Source: an uncultured Flavobacteriales bacterium (GTDB lineage Bacteria; Bacteroidota; Bacteroidia; Flavobacteriales_D; Sanyastnellaceae). From it: DNA of 64,000 nt. Position 1 is the first letter of the stretch. Each line of letters begins with the position of its first letter. Below, one piece after another: positions 1 through 8,498 of this stretch. The stretch covers positions 1 to 64,000 of the forward strand of contig CAJQLF010000036.1 in NCBI GenBank assembly GCA_905479115.1, read 5' to 3'. The translations under genes and the position numbers were made by a program. The notes beneath the pieces were generated by a model, which did no database searches, was not told the origin of the DNA, and saw only the letters and a list, made by a program, of their open reading frames with translations.

Positions 1-2017
1 CCGTGCAACCCGCCAACTCAAACTCATCGCATACGCCGTCGCCGTCCGCATCAGCTAAACAGTTGCCGTCGCAGTCGTAGCCGTCTGCAGCAACGTTTCC
101 GTCGCAGTCGCATGCTCCTTCTGGAATACCTGAACCGCCGCATACACCGCACTCGTCCAACTCTGCACAACTGCCGTCGTCGTCCGTCGCAGATGCATCG
201 TAGTTGCAAGCTGCAGCGTCCGTACAACCCGCAACCTCAAATGGATCGCATACGCCGTCACCGTCCGCATCCGCCAAGCAGTTGCCGTCGCAGTCGTAAT
301 CGTCCGCAGCATACTCGCAGCTGCCATCGTCATCCGTCGCCTCTGAATCGTAGTTGCATGCCATGTCGTCCTGGCAACCCGCAACCTCAAATGGATCGCA
401 TACACCATCGCCGTCCGCATCCGCGAGGCAGTTACCGTCGCAGTCGTAGCCGTCCGCAGCATACTCGCAGCTGCCGTCGTCATCCGTCGCATCCGCATTG
501 TAGTTGCAAGCCGTAGCATCAACACAACCTGGAACCGCATACTCGCAGCTGCCATCGTCGTATTCCGCTGAATCGTCATAGTTCGTCGCCAATTCATCCG
601 TACAACCACACGCATTGGTCACGCCCGCTGGACTAAACTCTCCGACTCCACTAAATGTATAGGTATTGTAAACGGACTCTGCGCCGATTCCGTTTTCAAA
701 TACCTGAAGGTTGAAAGTACCTGAAACTTCTCCCGCAGTGGTTACTTGCATGAAGAGAACACGTCCATTTTCGTCCGGAAGACCATTCGGAGTGCCGTTT
801 AAAACATACCATGCTCCGCCTGTGGCATCATCCATGGCAACGTTTTGGCCTGAAATCGACTCACCGAAAGCAAAGGCACCAACCCAGGGTTGATCGCTGC
901 TCTCAACCGTGCTGATCGCAACCTCGGAACCCACATTCTGGCTCTCAATACCAATCGTAACCCAGCTGTCTGCAGCCAAATCAGGGAAGAATGCAATGAA
1001 CGCAGGGTTCACACCGCTGGCAACCGTCGAGCCAAACTGGCTGTTGTAGAAGCCCGTCGTAGTTTCAAAGGAAAACGGAGCATCTTCATTGCCATAAATC
1101 GAACTGAGGAAATCATCCTCATTCGCCATATTCTGGTAGAATCGGTAGGTCGTCTGACCAGGCACGATATCGGTCGCATATTCCTCAACCGTAATGGTGT
1201 ATTCTCCACCTCCTTGGCATGCATCACCGCAATAATCGCACGAACCATCTTCTTCCGTCGCATCAGCAGCATAATTGCATGCTGCCGGATCCATGCATCC
1301 AGGAACTAGCAACTCCGGGGCATAGGGTGTGAACGGAATAATCCCTCGGAATTCCTGGTTTGCATCGCCTTCTACAAACACTTGAACCTGCATTTGACCT
1401 GTGACTTCGCCCGATGTTGTGATCTGACCGATTAGCACCCGTAGATCTTCTCCAGCAAATGCGGCATGGGAAAAATCGCAACTGGTCAGGTCACTTGGAT
1501 CGCAAGGAAAGAGTGTAAACAAGGCCGTACCTGTCTCGTCGTCAATGAGCACGTTGTTACCGGATGTAAACTCATCCAACAAATTAATATCTCCAGCAGC
1601 TAAGCTGATTTCTATATCATCATCCATGGAAGCCCCGCCAATGGTCAACCAGCTGTCGTAGGTTAATTCAGGAAAGAATGGCAACACGGTAGGATTTACC
1701 CAAGCCCCTACTTCCTCCCCAAGTAGCTCGTCATTGTACCAAGCCGGTGAGGAGGTGGAGTTAATCATCATTGGATTGTCTGCCTCTCCTGAGATACACG
1801 AAAGGAAATCCGATTCATTCTGCATCTCCATGTAGATGCGGTAGGTCGTCATCCCCGTGAAATCGAAATTACCGACAAACCCATCATGCTCAATGAAGCT
1901 CTCAACGACTATTTCGTAACCAAGCGGTACGGAAGGTGATGGTGTTTCGACCGGAACTTGGCATATTCCAACAGCGGCCGCAAAGAACGCGGCGATGACG
2001 CATAACAGCTTACTCAT
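1..2017 (-). CDS. Large secreted Cys/Asp-rich repeat protein, 3' end missing (left edge)
   Basis: The reading frame is open from ATG at 2017 to the window edge (672 codons, no stop), so the C-terminus is not seen. A signal peptide covers about residues 1-20. Two related domains of about 200 residues follow (roughly 27-235 and 270-460). They share the motifs TTYR.Y, DFLS.I.G, VNP, FFP.L and DSW.TIG. After each domain and in the tail come repeats with a C-(T/V)-D...CNYD...DDGSC pattern, five complete in the window. The tail alternates these with a DCDGNCLADADGDGVCD-type segment that looks calcium-binding. I do not recognise the duplicated domain. The same Cys repeat occurs in the protein at 52251-56246. 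Function is unknown; a cell-surface or T9SS-exported role is inferred from the signal peptide and this context. Confidence 0.8.
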   Translation of the reverse strand, partial: MSKLLCVIAAFFAAAVGICQVPVETPSPSVPLGYEIVVESFIEHDGFVGNFDFTGMTTYRIYMEMQNESDFLSCISGEADNPMMINSTSSPAWYNDELLGEEVGAWVNPTVLPFFPELTYDSWLTIGGASMDDDIEISLAAGDINLLDEFTSGNNVLIDDETGTALFTLFPCDPSDLTSCDFSHAAFAGEDLRVLIGQITTSGEVTGQMQVQVFVEGDANQEFRGIIPFTPYAPELLVPGCMDPAACNYAADATEEDGSCDYCGDACQGGGEYTITVEEYATDIVPGQTTYRFYQNMANEDDFLSSIYGNEDAPFSFETTTGFYNSQFGSTVASGVNPAFIAFFPDLAADSWVTIGIESQNVGSEVAISTVESSDQPWVGAFAFGESISGQNVAMDDATGGAWYVLNGTPNGLPDENGRVLFMQVTTAGEVSGTFNLQVFENGIGAESVYNTYTFSGVGEFSPAGVTNACGCTDELATNYDDSAEYDDGSCEYAVPGCVDATACNYNADATDDDGSCEYAADGYDCDGNCLADADGDGVCDPFEVAGCQDDMACNYDSEATDDDGSCEYAADDYDCDGNCLADADGDGVCDPFEVAGCTDAAACNYDASATDDDGSCAELDECGVCGGSGIPEGACDCDGNVAADGYDCDGNCLADADGDGVCDEFELAGCT
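25..540 (-). repeat. Tandem 150-bp coding repeat in the left-edge gene
   Basis: Two adjacent near-identical 150-bp units (241-390 and 391-540) match closely over about 120 bp. A third, diverged copy with an insertion begins near 25. Each unit encodes 50 residues: one Cys/Asn/Tyr/Asp repeat plus one Asp/Gly-rich segment. The high DNA identity suggests recent duplication or gene conversion, and probable copy-number variation between strains. Confidence 0.75.
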
Positions 2018-2273
2018 GAGAGTGACGATTTGGTGAAATTCAATACAACAGGGCACAACGCGAGCAAGGCACGCGCATGTAGCGAATGTAGAGGAACAAA
2101 GAGCGAAATACAAGCCAGCTCATAAATTAATCATAATTTTTTAGTGTTTAGTCGACCGCAAACAATGTTCAAGCGATGAATTCAAATGGCTGTGGGTAGA
2201 ACGAAAGTTGACCGCATGAATTCTGAGCGATACTACTTTCCCCTCGTTTTCTTTCTTTCCGTAAAATTTAGAT
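2018..2273. other. Intergenic region before tRNA-Phe
   Basis: About 250 bases lie between the start of the left-edge gene and the tRNA-Phe promoter. They are AT-rich around 2122-2145. I see no ORF, no clear TAnnTTTG box facing the left-edge gene, and no structured RNA I recognise. Confidence 0.5.
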
Positions 2274-2281
2274 TATCTTTG
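2274..2281 (+). promoter_or_regulatory. -7 box of the tRNA-Phe promoter
   Basis: TATCTTTG matches the Bacteroidota -7 consensus TAnnTTTG exactly and ends 10 bases before the tRNA 5' end. The -33 region 18 bases upstream is TTC rather than TTG. Confidence 0.7.
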
Positions 2282-2291
2282 CGCGCCTTCT

Positions 2292-2364
<73 letters not shown>

Positions 2365-2370
2365 CTAAAA

Positions 2371-2397
2371 AAGTCAGCTTTTCGCTGGCTTTTTTTG
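2371..2397 (+). terminator. Intrinsic terminator after tRNA-Phe
   Basis: An 8-bp stem (AAGTCAGC with GCTGGCTT, one G-T pair), a 5-nt loop, then a T-run. It separates the tRNA from aroB. Confidence 0.85.
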
Positions 2398-2447
2398 TTA
2401 CCGCCCCCATCTATAGATTTGCAATCTGTCACCTATTTGCTCAGCAC

Positions 2448-3539
2448 ATGACCCGCTACTGTCTCAACTCATCTCGCTCGGGTACTGGTGATTTGCACGA
2501 AGCGATGACATGGATTCCACCCCAAAGCAATCCACTCTTCATCATCGATACATTCTTTCAAAAAGAAAGCGCCTTTATTTTCAATGAAATTCATCCATCG
2601 AGCAAGCGGATTTTTTGGTTTGATGCAGATGAAACTCAGAAATCAATAGAGCGAGCCATCGCCATCTGGGAATGGCTTGTTGAGCTTGAGGCGAATCGTT
2701 CGACTCCCCTCGTTATTGTTGGAGGAGGTATTACGCTGGACACAGGGGCTTTCGCCGCTTCCACGTTTCAGCGAGGCATCCCATTCACGCTGGTGCCCAC
2801 CACCTTATTGGCACAGGTCGATGCTTCCATAGGTGGTAAAAATGGCGTGAATTTTCTGACAATAAAAAACTACCTAGGCACCATCACGGAGCCGACGCAT
2901 GTCATAGCAGACACCCGGGTGCTTGCCACATTGCCAGCGGCTCATGTCATTTCAGGTTGGATGGAAATGGTGAAGCATGGCCTCATTGCTGACCCGGAAC
3001 TCTGGCGAACACTCAGCAGTTTTCAGTACGTTCCTCGCCCCGAAAACGAACCTGAGCTTATTCGAACATCAAGTCAGATTAAATTCAACATCGTCCAGGA
3101 CGATCTTCGAGAAGATGGCAGGCGAAAAATCCTGAATTTTGGGCATACCGTAGCCCATGCTTTGGAAAGCCTTGCATCACGGGAGGCTATGAACGTTCCG
3201 CACGGAATGGCTGTTGGTTTGGGCATGGTTTTTTCCCTCACATGGAGTGCCCAACTTACCACCGAAAATTCGCGTCAGACATTGCTGGATGCGGCACAAA
3301 TCGTCCGAGCTTGGATTGAACAATTCACCGAGTTCAATTGCATCAATTGGGCGGCCTCATTGGATGCATTAGAGGTTTGGAACAACATGAAGCGAGACAA
3401 GAAAAACAGAGCAGATGAAGTGCTTGAAGTTGCGCTGAAAGCCATCGGTGAAGCCCATTGGGACGAGCCAATAACACGGCCTGTTTTTGAAGAAGTTTGG
3501 CAGCAAATCGTTCATGAAAATTCATCCGCTCAGAATTGA
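2448..3539 (+). CDS. aroB: 3-dehydroquinate synthase
   Basis: Converts DAHP to 3-dehydroquinate, the second step of the shikimate pathway, in the cytoplasm. With ATG 2448 the product is 363 residues, normal for the family. Visible signatures are the NAD-binding GGG at about 92-94, an RGIPF segment followed by PTTLL at 117-121, the D125...GGK segment, and the metal-binding FGHTVAHALE region in the C-terminal half. The frame stays open upstream through the tRNA, but such a start would translate the tRNA and terminator, so 2448 (or ATG 2505) is preferred. It lies 23 bp upstream of lpxD and is probably the first gene of that transcript. Confidence 0.93.
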   Translation: MTRYCLNSSRSGTGDLHEAMTWIPPQSNPLFIIDTFFQKESAFIFNEIHPSSKRIFWFDADETQKSIERAIAIWEWLVELEANRSTPLVIVGGGITLDTGAFAASTFQRGIPFTLVPTTLLAQVDASIGGKNGVNFLTIKNYLGTITEPTHVIADTRVLATLPAAHVISGWMEMVKHGLIADPELWRTLSSFQYVPRPENEPELIRTSSQIKFNIVQDDLREDGRRKILNFGHTVAHALESLASREAMNVPHGMAVGLGMVFSLTWSAQLTTENSRQTLLDAAQIVRAWIEQFTEFNCINWAASLDALEVWNNMKRDKKNRADEVLEVALKAIGEAHWDEPITRPVFEEVWQQIVHENSSAQN

Positions 3540-3562
3540 GTACTTACCCGTAATTTTACCAA

Positions 3563-4597
3563 ATGGAATTGACGGCGACTGCGTTGGCAAAGCTCATTGA
3601 AGGAACTATCGAAGGGGATGGAACCGTCTTACTGAACCAAGTGGCCAAAATTGAAGAAGGCACCCCTGGTTGCCTGACTTTTCTCGCCAACCCTGAATAC
3701 GAAACTTTTATCTACGAAACTGGCGCAAGCGCAGTACTCGTGGAGACGGGTTTCGATGCCCGCAAGCCCCTGCCTGAAGGATTAACGCTCATTCGTGTTT
3801 CCAACCCGTATCAGGCATTTGCCAATATTTTAAAGTTAGCAATTGAGGACAGGCAATACCCCGTAGGCATCCACCCTACCGCTTTTGTTAGCCCGAAAGC
3901 CTCCATCGGAGCTGAATGCTACATTGGACCCTTTGCCCTCATAGAAGACGGGGCCATAGTCGGGGACGGATGCCAAATTCACAGCCATGTCAGCATTGGA
4001 AGAAAGGCAACCCTTGGAATAAATTGCATTCTTCATCGCCACGTTTCCATCATGGATGGTTGCCGCATAGGCAATGAATGCACTTTCCAATCAGGAGCCA
4101 CGATTGGCTCAGATGGGTTTGGATTTGCCCCAAATCAGGAAAATACCTACCAAAAAGTGCCTCAGACCGGAAATGTTGTGCTCGAAGATCAATGCGAAGT
4201 TGGAGCAGGAACAACCATTGATCGTGCCACCTTGGGGTCCACGTTTATTGAATCGGGCGTCAAGCTGGATAATCAAATTCAAGTTGCACACAACGTGAGA
4301 ATTGGCCGGAACACCGTCATCGCCGCACAAACGGGCATTGCAGGAAGCACCACCATTGGTGCCAATTGCATGATTGGAGGTCAAGTTGGCTTTGCAGGAC
4401 ACATTCAAGTGGCAGACGGCGTTAAAATTGCCGCTCAATCTGGAGTGACCAAAAGTATCCAGGAGGAGAACTCGGTGTGGCAGGGCACCCCAGCGTTGCC
4501 GATTCGCGATTATCAAATGCAACAAATCACCCTGCGAAAGTTGATTCGCTCCTTAGCTTTGCAGCGAATTGATGCGTTAGAACAGAAACTGAGTTAA
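3563..4597 (+). CDS. lpxD: UDP-3-O-acylglucosamine N-acyltransferase
   Basis: Third step of lipid A synthesis: adds the second hydroxyacyl chain from acyl-ACP to UDP-3-O-acyl-glucosamine. At 344 residues it has the family length. An N-terminal uridine-binding domain (about 1-100) is followed by a left-handed beta helix of hexapeptide repeats. The probable catalytic histidine is His243 in a VAHNV segment. It is followed after 4 bp by the lpxC-fabZ fusion, so lpxD, lpxC-fabZ and lpxA form a tight operon. A TAATTTTA sequence four bases before the ATG resembles the -7 promoter box with one mismatch. Confidence 0.96.
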   Translation: MELTATALAKLIEGTIEGDGTVLLNQVAKIEEGTPGCLTFLANPEYETFIYETGASAVLVETGFDARKPLPEGLTLIRVSNPYQAFANILKLAIEDRQYPVGIHPTAFVSPKASIGAECYIGPFALIEDGAIVGDGCQIHSHVSIGRKATLGINCILHRHVSIMDGCRIGNECTFQSGATIGSDGFGFAPNQENTYQKVPQTGNVVLEDQCEVGAGTTIDRATLGSTFIESGVKLDNQIQVAHNVRIGRNTVIAAQTGIAGSTTIGANCMIGGQVGFAGHIQVADGVKIAAQSGVTKSIQEENSVWQGTPALPIRDYQMQQITLRKLIRSLALQRIDALEQKLS

Positions 4598-4601
4598 GAC
4601 A

Positions 4602-6005
4602 ATGAGCGAAACCATCCGACAACGCACCCTGATGAAGGCTGTGGAATTTTCAGGCATCGGATTGCACACGGGAAAACAAACAGTCATGACCGTTTTGCCA
4701 GCTTCGGAAAATCACGGTTACAAATTTCAACGGATCGATTTGGAGGGCCAACCCCTCATTGATGCCGACGCCGATCGCGTCGTAACCACGAAGCGAGGGA
4801 CGACCTTGGAGCAGCATGGTGCACAGGTAAATACAACGGAGCACATTCTCGCGGCATTGTATGGATGTGAAGTGGACAATGCATTAATTCAATTGACCGG
4901 ACCCGAAATCCCGATCATGGATGGAAGTGCTCTGGAGTTCGTGGAAGCCTTTGAGGCCATAGGCTATAAAGAGCAGGAGGCGGACCGACTGTTTTACAAA
5001 TTGCGATCCAATATAGCGTTTGAAGACAAAGAGAAAGACGTAGAGATGTTAGCCGTTCCTGAGCCATCTGATGAATTTCGATTGACCGTTATGGTCGACT
5101 ATCGAAGCCCTGTTTTGGGAACACAGCATGCGAGCATGTACCGGATGAAGGATTTTAAAGATGACATTGCCAAATGTCGAACCTTTGTCTTCTTAAAAGA
5201 GGTAAAAGAATTAGCAAAGGCGAATCTTATCAAAGGCGGAGACCTCAACAACGCCGTGGTATTGATCGAACGAGCATACGAAGAACAAGAACTCCAGGAA
5301 ATCGCCGACCTCGTGGGTAAACAAAACCTCCATGCACGCGCTGACATTCCCGGAGTGCTCAATACTTCACCTCTGCGTTATCAAAATGAACCTGCACGTC
5401 ACAAGCTGTTGGATATCATGGGAGACCTCGCCTTAACAGGACGATTCATTCAAGCCCATATTCTAGCAGCCCGACCCGGTCACGCAGGAAACGTATCCTT
5501 TGCCAAAATCTTGAAGAAAAAGATGAAAGAAGAAAACGGAAAACCAAACTTAGATGTTAATCGTCCTTCCCTCTTAGACATCAATCAAATTACAGCCCTG
5601 CTGCCGCATCGCTATCCATTTTTATTGGTCGACAAGATTTTAGAATTGGATGACAGTAGCATTGTCGGATGCAAAAATGTAACCATCAATGAGCCTTTTT
5701 TTCAGGGTCACTTCCCTGGCAACCCGGTTATGCCGGGTGTTCTTCAGGTTGAAGCCATGGCCCAGGTAGGAGGGATTTTCGCCTTGCAGACGGTAGAAGA
5801 CCCCGAGCATTACACGACGTATTTCATGAAAATTGATAACGTCAAGTTCAAACACAAAGTCCTTCCGGGTGACACGTTGGTGTTTCATTTGGAATTAATC
5901 TCACCGATTCGACGTGGACTGGTCAACATGCGCGGCCGGGGGTATGTGCAAGGAAAACTGGTTTCGGAAGCGGAGATGCTTGCCCAAATCGTAAAGGATC
6001 ACTAA
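4602..6005 (+). CDS. lpxC/fabZ: Bifunctional UDP-3-O-acyl-GlcNAc deacetylase / 3-hydroxyacyl-ACP dehydratase
   Basis: A 467-residue fusion characteristic of Bacteroidota. The N-terminal part (about 1-315) is the zinc deacetylase LpxC, with metal-ligand His81 in a TEHILAAL motif and a later HKLLDIMGDLAL segment carrying the second His and Asp. The C-terminal part (about 321-467) is a hot-dog-fold FabZ with an LPHRYPFLLVD motif and the catalytic pair His370 (GHFPG) and Glu384. Lipid A commitment and fatty-acid elongation, which compete for the same hydroxyacyl-ACP pool, thus sit on one polypeptide. The stop overlaps the lpxA start (TAATG), suggesting translational coupling. Confidence 0.97.
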   Translation: MSETIRQRTLMKAVEFSGIGLHTGKQTVMTVLPASENHGYKFQRIDLEGQPLIDADADRVVTTKRGTTLEQHGAQVNTTEHILAALYGCEVDNALIQLTGPEIPIMDGSALEFVEAFEAIGYKEQEADRLFYKLRSNIAFEDKEKDVEMLAVPEPSDEFRLTVMVDYRSPVLGTQHASMYRMKDFKDDIAKCRTFVFLKEVKELAKANLIKGGDLNNAVVLIERAYEEQELQEIADLVGKQNLHARADIPGVLNTSPLRYQNEPARHKLLDIMGDLALTGRFIQAHILAARPGHAGNVSFAKILKKKMKEENGKPNLDVNRPSLLDINQITALLPHRYPFLLVDKILELDDSSIVGCKNVTINEPFFQGHFPGNPVMPGVLQVEAMAQVGGIFALQTVEDPEHYTTYFMKIDNVKFKHKVLPGDTLVFHLELISPIRRGLVNMRGRGYVQGKLVSEAEMLAQIVKDH

Positions 6006-6790
6006 TGTCCGCTCAAGTCTCACCTCTGGCGTCGGTTTCGAAGGATGCGACCATTGGATCTGGCGCAATTATTGAACCTTTTGCCTTCGTAGATGCAGAT
6101 GTTGAAATTGGACCTGGAACCTGGATTGGACCGCACGCTGTGGTTCATTCTGGAACGCGGATTGGATCAGATTGCAAGATTTTTTCAGGCGCGGTTTTAG
6201 GTGCGGTGCCCCAAGATTTAAAATTTCAAGGTGAACCGTCGACTGTCGAAATTGGTGACCGCACAGTGGTGCGTGAATGCGTGACCGTCAACCGCGGAAC
6301 GGCTGACCGCATGGCCACAAAAGTGGGGTCTGATTGTTTGCTCATGGCCTACTGTCACCTTGCCCACGATGTATTTGTGGGCGACCACGTGATCATCGCC
6401 AATTCAGGGAACATTGCAGGACACGTTACCATTGAAGATTGGGTTATCATTGAAGGGATGGTCGGGGTGCAACAATTTGTAACCATTGGCCAACATGCTT
6501 TTGTAGCAGGCGGCAGCATGGTACGAAAGAACATCCCCCCTTTTATAAAGGCTGCCAGAGAACCCCTTTCCTTCATCGGCGTGAATAGCATTGGCTTGCG
6601 CAGAAGGGGATTCACCAATGATCAAATCATGAACATTGAGGACATCTATCGCACGCTCTACGTCCAAAATGCCAATCTCTCTCAAGCCTTGCGCATCGCA
6701 GAAACAGAAATTGCGCAATCAGAGGAAAAACAGACCATATTATCCTTTATTCAGGCTTCTGACAAAGGCATCATCCGCGGGCCATTCTGA
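6005..6790 (+). CDS. lpxA: Acyl-ACP--UDP-N-acetylglucosamine O-acyltransferase
   Basis: First enzyme of lipid A synthesis, transferring a hydroxyacyl chain to the 3-OH of UDP-GlcNAc. The 261-residue protein has left-handed beta-helix hexapeptide repeats over about residues 1-190, the catalytic-type His121 in an AHDVFVGD segment, and the usual helical C-terminal domain (RRRGF, then a helix). It starts inside the lpxC-fabZ stop codon, and its own stop overlaps the next ATG by one base. Confidence 0.97.
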   Translation: MSAQVSPLASVSKDATIGSGAIIEPFAFVDADVEIGPGTWIGPHAVVHSGTRIGSDCKIFSGAVLGAVPQDLKFQGEPSTVEIGDRTVVRECVTVNRGTADRMATKVGSDCLLMAYCHLAHDVFVGDHVIIANSGNIAGHVTIEDWVIIEGMVGVQQFVTIGQHAFVAGGSMVRKNIPPFIKAAREPLSFIGVNSIGLRRRGFTNDQIMNIEDIYRTLYVQNANLSQALRIAETEIAQSEEKQTILSFIQASDKGIIRGPF

Positions 6791-7431
6791 TGAACAATCA
6801 TCGCCAAACCAATGAACCAGCCATTGGTCTGGTGCTAGGTCAACTGACCCATGCATTCGATGTTCAACCTGTTTTTTCAATCCAAACTTGCACCATTGCT
6901 CCGGGAGAAGAGTGCCTCATTCGAGGACACAATGGAAGCGGCAAAAGTACCCTAGGAAGCATCCTCGCAGGCGAACTTACGCCAAGTCATGGCTCCTTGG
7001 TATGGAACCAGGCCCTTCAACCCATCCCGGCTGAGGCATTGGCGCTGATGGCCTACCGAGTGAGTCCAGCAACAGCACTTCACCCCGATCTCAACATCGA
7101 CGAACTAGTCGAGTTTCAATCCCAATTTCGCGGCTGGAGAAGGGGAATGGACCCCTTAGATTGGCTCAAGATGGGTGGCCTACACAAGCATCGAAAGCGC
7201 ATGTATGCTGAACTCAGCTCAGGCATGCAGCAGCGAGTAAAGCTCGCCTTGGCGTTGACCTCAGATGCCGGATTGGTGGTCCTTGATGAACCATGCGCTA
7301 ACCTGGACGAATCAGGGACAAAGTGGTACCGAGATTTGCTCCAAGAAATCAAAGGCTTGGCCACACTGATTGTCTGCAGCAACGACCGATTATCGGATTA
7401 CATCGCCCCGGAAACCACCATTACTTTGTAA
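6790..7431 (+). CDS. ABC transporter ATP-binding protein, partner unknown
   Basis: A 213-residue single nucleotide-binding domain. Walker A is GHNGSGKST at about 46-54, the signature is LSSGMQQRVKLAL at about 142-154, and Walker B is GLVVLDEPCANLD at about 158-170. No permease gene is adjacent. The start overlaps the lpxA stop by one base, so it is translated with the lipid A enzymes. A role in envelope lipid or polysaccharide transport is inferred only from position; CcmA-like short ATPases have similar length. Confidence 0.85.
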   Translation: MNNHRQTNEPAIGLVLGQLTHAFDVQPVFSIQTCTIAPGEECLIRGHNGSGKSTLGSILAGELTPSHGSLVWNQALQPIPAEALALMAYRVSPATALHPDLNIDELVEFQSQFRGWRRGMDPLDWLKMGGLHKHRKRMYAELSSGMQQRVKLALALTSDAGLVVLDEPCANLDESGTKWYRDLLQEIKGLATLIVCSNDRLSDYIAPETTITL

Positions 7432-7455
7432 CTTTTTTTCTTATTTAAATACTGA

Positions 7456-7479
7456 TAATCAGAGTTTTAATTCTGATTA
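7456..7479. promoter_or_regulatory. 24-bp palindrome upstream of T9SS cargo gene
   Basis: Perfect 8-bp inverted repeat arms (TAATCAGA / TCTGATTA) separated by 8 bases. There is no T-run after it, so an operator or protein-binding site is as likely as a terminator for the ABC gene. Confidence 0.4.
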
Positions 7480-7506
7480 ATCCATGTCCGTGTAACTTTT
7501 TTCTAG

Positions 7507-7521
7507 CTCTTAGCGTAAGAG
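7507..7521 (+). promoter_or_regulatory. Short hairpin in the probable leader of the 7565 gene
   Basis: Perfect stem CTCTTA / TAAGAG with a 3-nt loop, 44 bases before the ATG at 7565. A TAACTTTT sequence just upstream resembles the -7 box with one mismatch, which would place this hairpin near the mRNA 5' end, where it might affect stability. Confidence 0.35.
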
Positions 7522-7564
7522 GATATCGAAACAATTAATTCGAAAATTTTAATACCTCTTTACC

Positions 7565-8428
7565 ATGAAACTTCAAAAGTTTTACATCCTCGCAGCTGCG
7601 GCCCTCTTATTTGGCGCTTTTTCAGCCCAAGCTCAAACAGCTGCATTCAACGCGACTGCAGGTCCATTCGACAACCTAGATCATGATTGCGTAGTTAAGT
7701 CTGAGACCGGTTCACAGGTCTTGTTGTTGAACCACCAAGACATTGTTGTCCAGTCGTTCACAACCTGCACATCTGGTAAGGCTCAAGTCGCCTATGTTAT
7801 TATCAAGCAAAGCGACAGCGAAGGATTGCTTCAAGCTTTCATCACAGACAGCCGCGGCGACGTCATCGAGGGTGCTAAAGCGGAAGTCCGTGAATCATTT
7901 AACGGCATGTTGAAGCTGAAGTTTGACGGCGAAGCGTCGTTGAAGAGCAACCAACAGTACTTCTTGAAGTTGCGCGCACTCGGCACCAACTTGGTTATTG
8001 AAGGCCGATATGGTGATGCAGAAAACACATTGCACTTGAACGGATGGAAGCTCGACGGTAACATCTCAGCTGCAGTTGGTATGCGTGAGTCAATCGACCG
8101 ACCCGCAGCGATCGTTGACGGACGCAATCCTTACGGTGATGACAACCTCATCGAGGACCGTGCTTCGGAATTCAACACGTACTTTTCGGTATTCCCTAAT
8201 CCATTCAGCGAGGACTTCTCTGTTAAGTTTAACCGCGACTTGAAAGGTGAGACCATCCTCATGTTAACGGACCTTTCCGGAAATGTGCTTCACCGTGAAG
8301 TTCGGAACAATCCTTTGGACGGCACACAGGTTTACATGAACCCTATATACAACTTGCACCCAGGTGCTTATGCCTTGCGCATCATCAACGACCACCGAGT
8401 ATATACCCAAACGTTGATGAAGCAATAA
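7565..8428 (+). CDS. Secreted protein with type A T9SS C-terminal sorting domain
   Basis: A 287-residue protein with a clear signal peptide (about 1-23, ending AQA-Q). The central part (about 24-200) is beta-rich and not recognised. The last 75-80 residues have the type A T9SS sorting pattern: a PNPF segment (FPNPFSEDF), a central strand with DLSG, a glycine-containing L.PGAY.L turn and a short strand near the end. It is therefore expected to cross the outer membrane through the T9SS encoded elsewhere in this window (porU, porV). It is monocistronic, with its own terminator. Confidence 0.85.
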   Translation: MKLQKFYILAAAALLFGAFSAQAQTAAFNATAGPFDNLDHDCVVKSETGSQVLLLNHQDIVVQSFTTCTSGKAQVAYVIIKQSDSEGLLQAFITDSRGDVIEGAKAEVRESFNGMLKLKFDGEASLKSNQQYFLKLRALGTNLVIEGRYGDAENTLHLNGWKLDGNISAAVGMRESIDRPAAIVDGRNPYGDDNLIEDRASEFNTYFSVFPNPFSEDFSVKFNRDLKGETILMLTDLSGNVLHREVRNNPLDGTQVYMNPIYNLHPGAYALRIINDHRVYTQTLMKQ

Positions 8429-8451
8429 ATAGATTATGCTTTGTGTTCACA

Positions 8452-8482
8452 AAAGGGTCGCCTTCGGGCGGCCTTTTTTTTT
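8452..8482. terminator. Strong bidirectional intrinsic terminator
   Basis: A GC-rich stem (GGTCGCC with GGCGGCC) and TTCG tetraloop, followed by nine T on the + strand and flanked by A's on the other side. It sits between two convergent genes and can serve both. Confidence 0.9.
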
Positions 8483-8498
8483 GCGCTTTATTTTGACG

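Noticed and set aside
25-540. Possible CRISPR-like or satellite array
   Set aside because: The repeats are 150 bp with no unique spacers and keep one protein reading frame, so this is coding repetition.
55-615. Arg/Met/Thr-rich ORFs on both strands over the left-edge repeats
   Set aside because: They are shifted-frame readings of the tandem 150-bp coding repeat. The true frame, open from 2017 to the edge, gives a signal peptide and folded domains.
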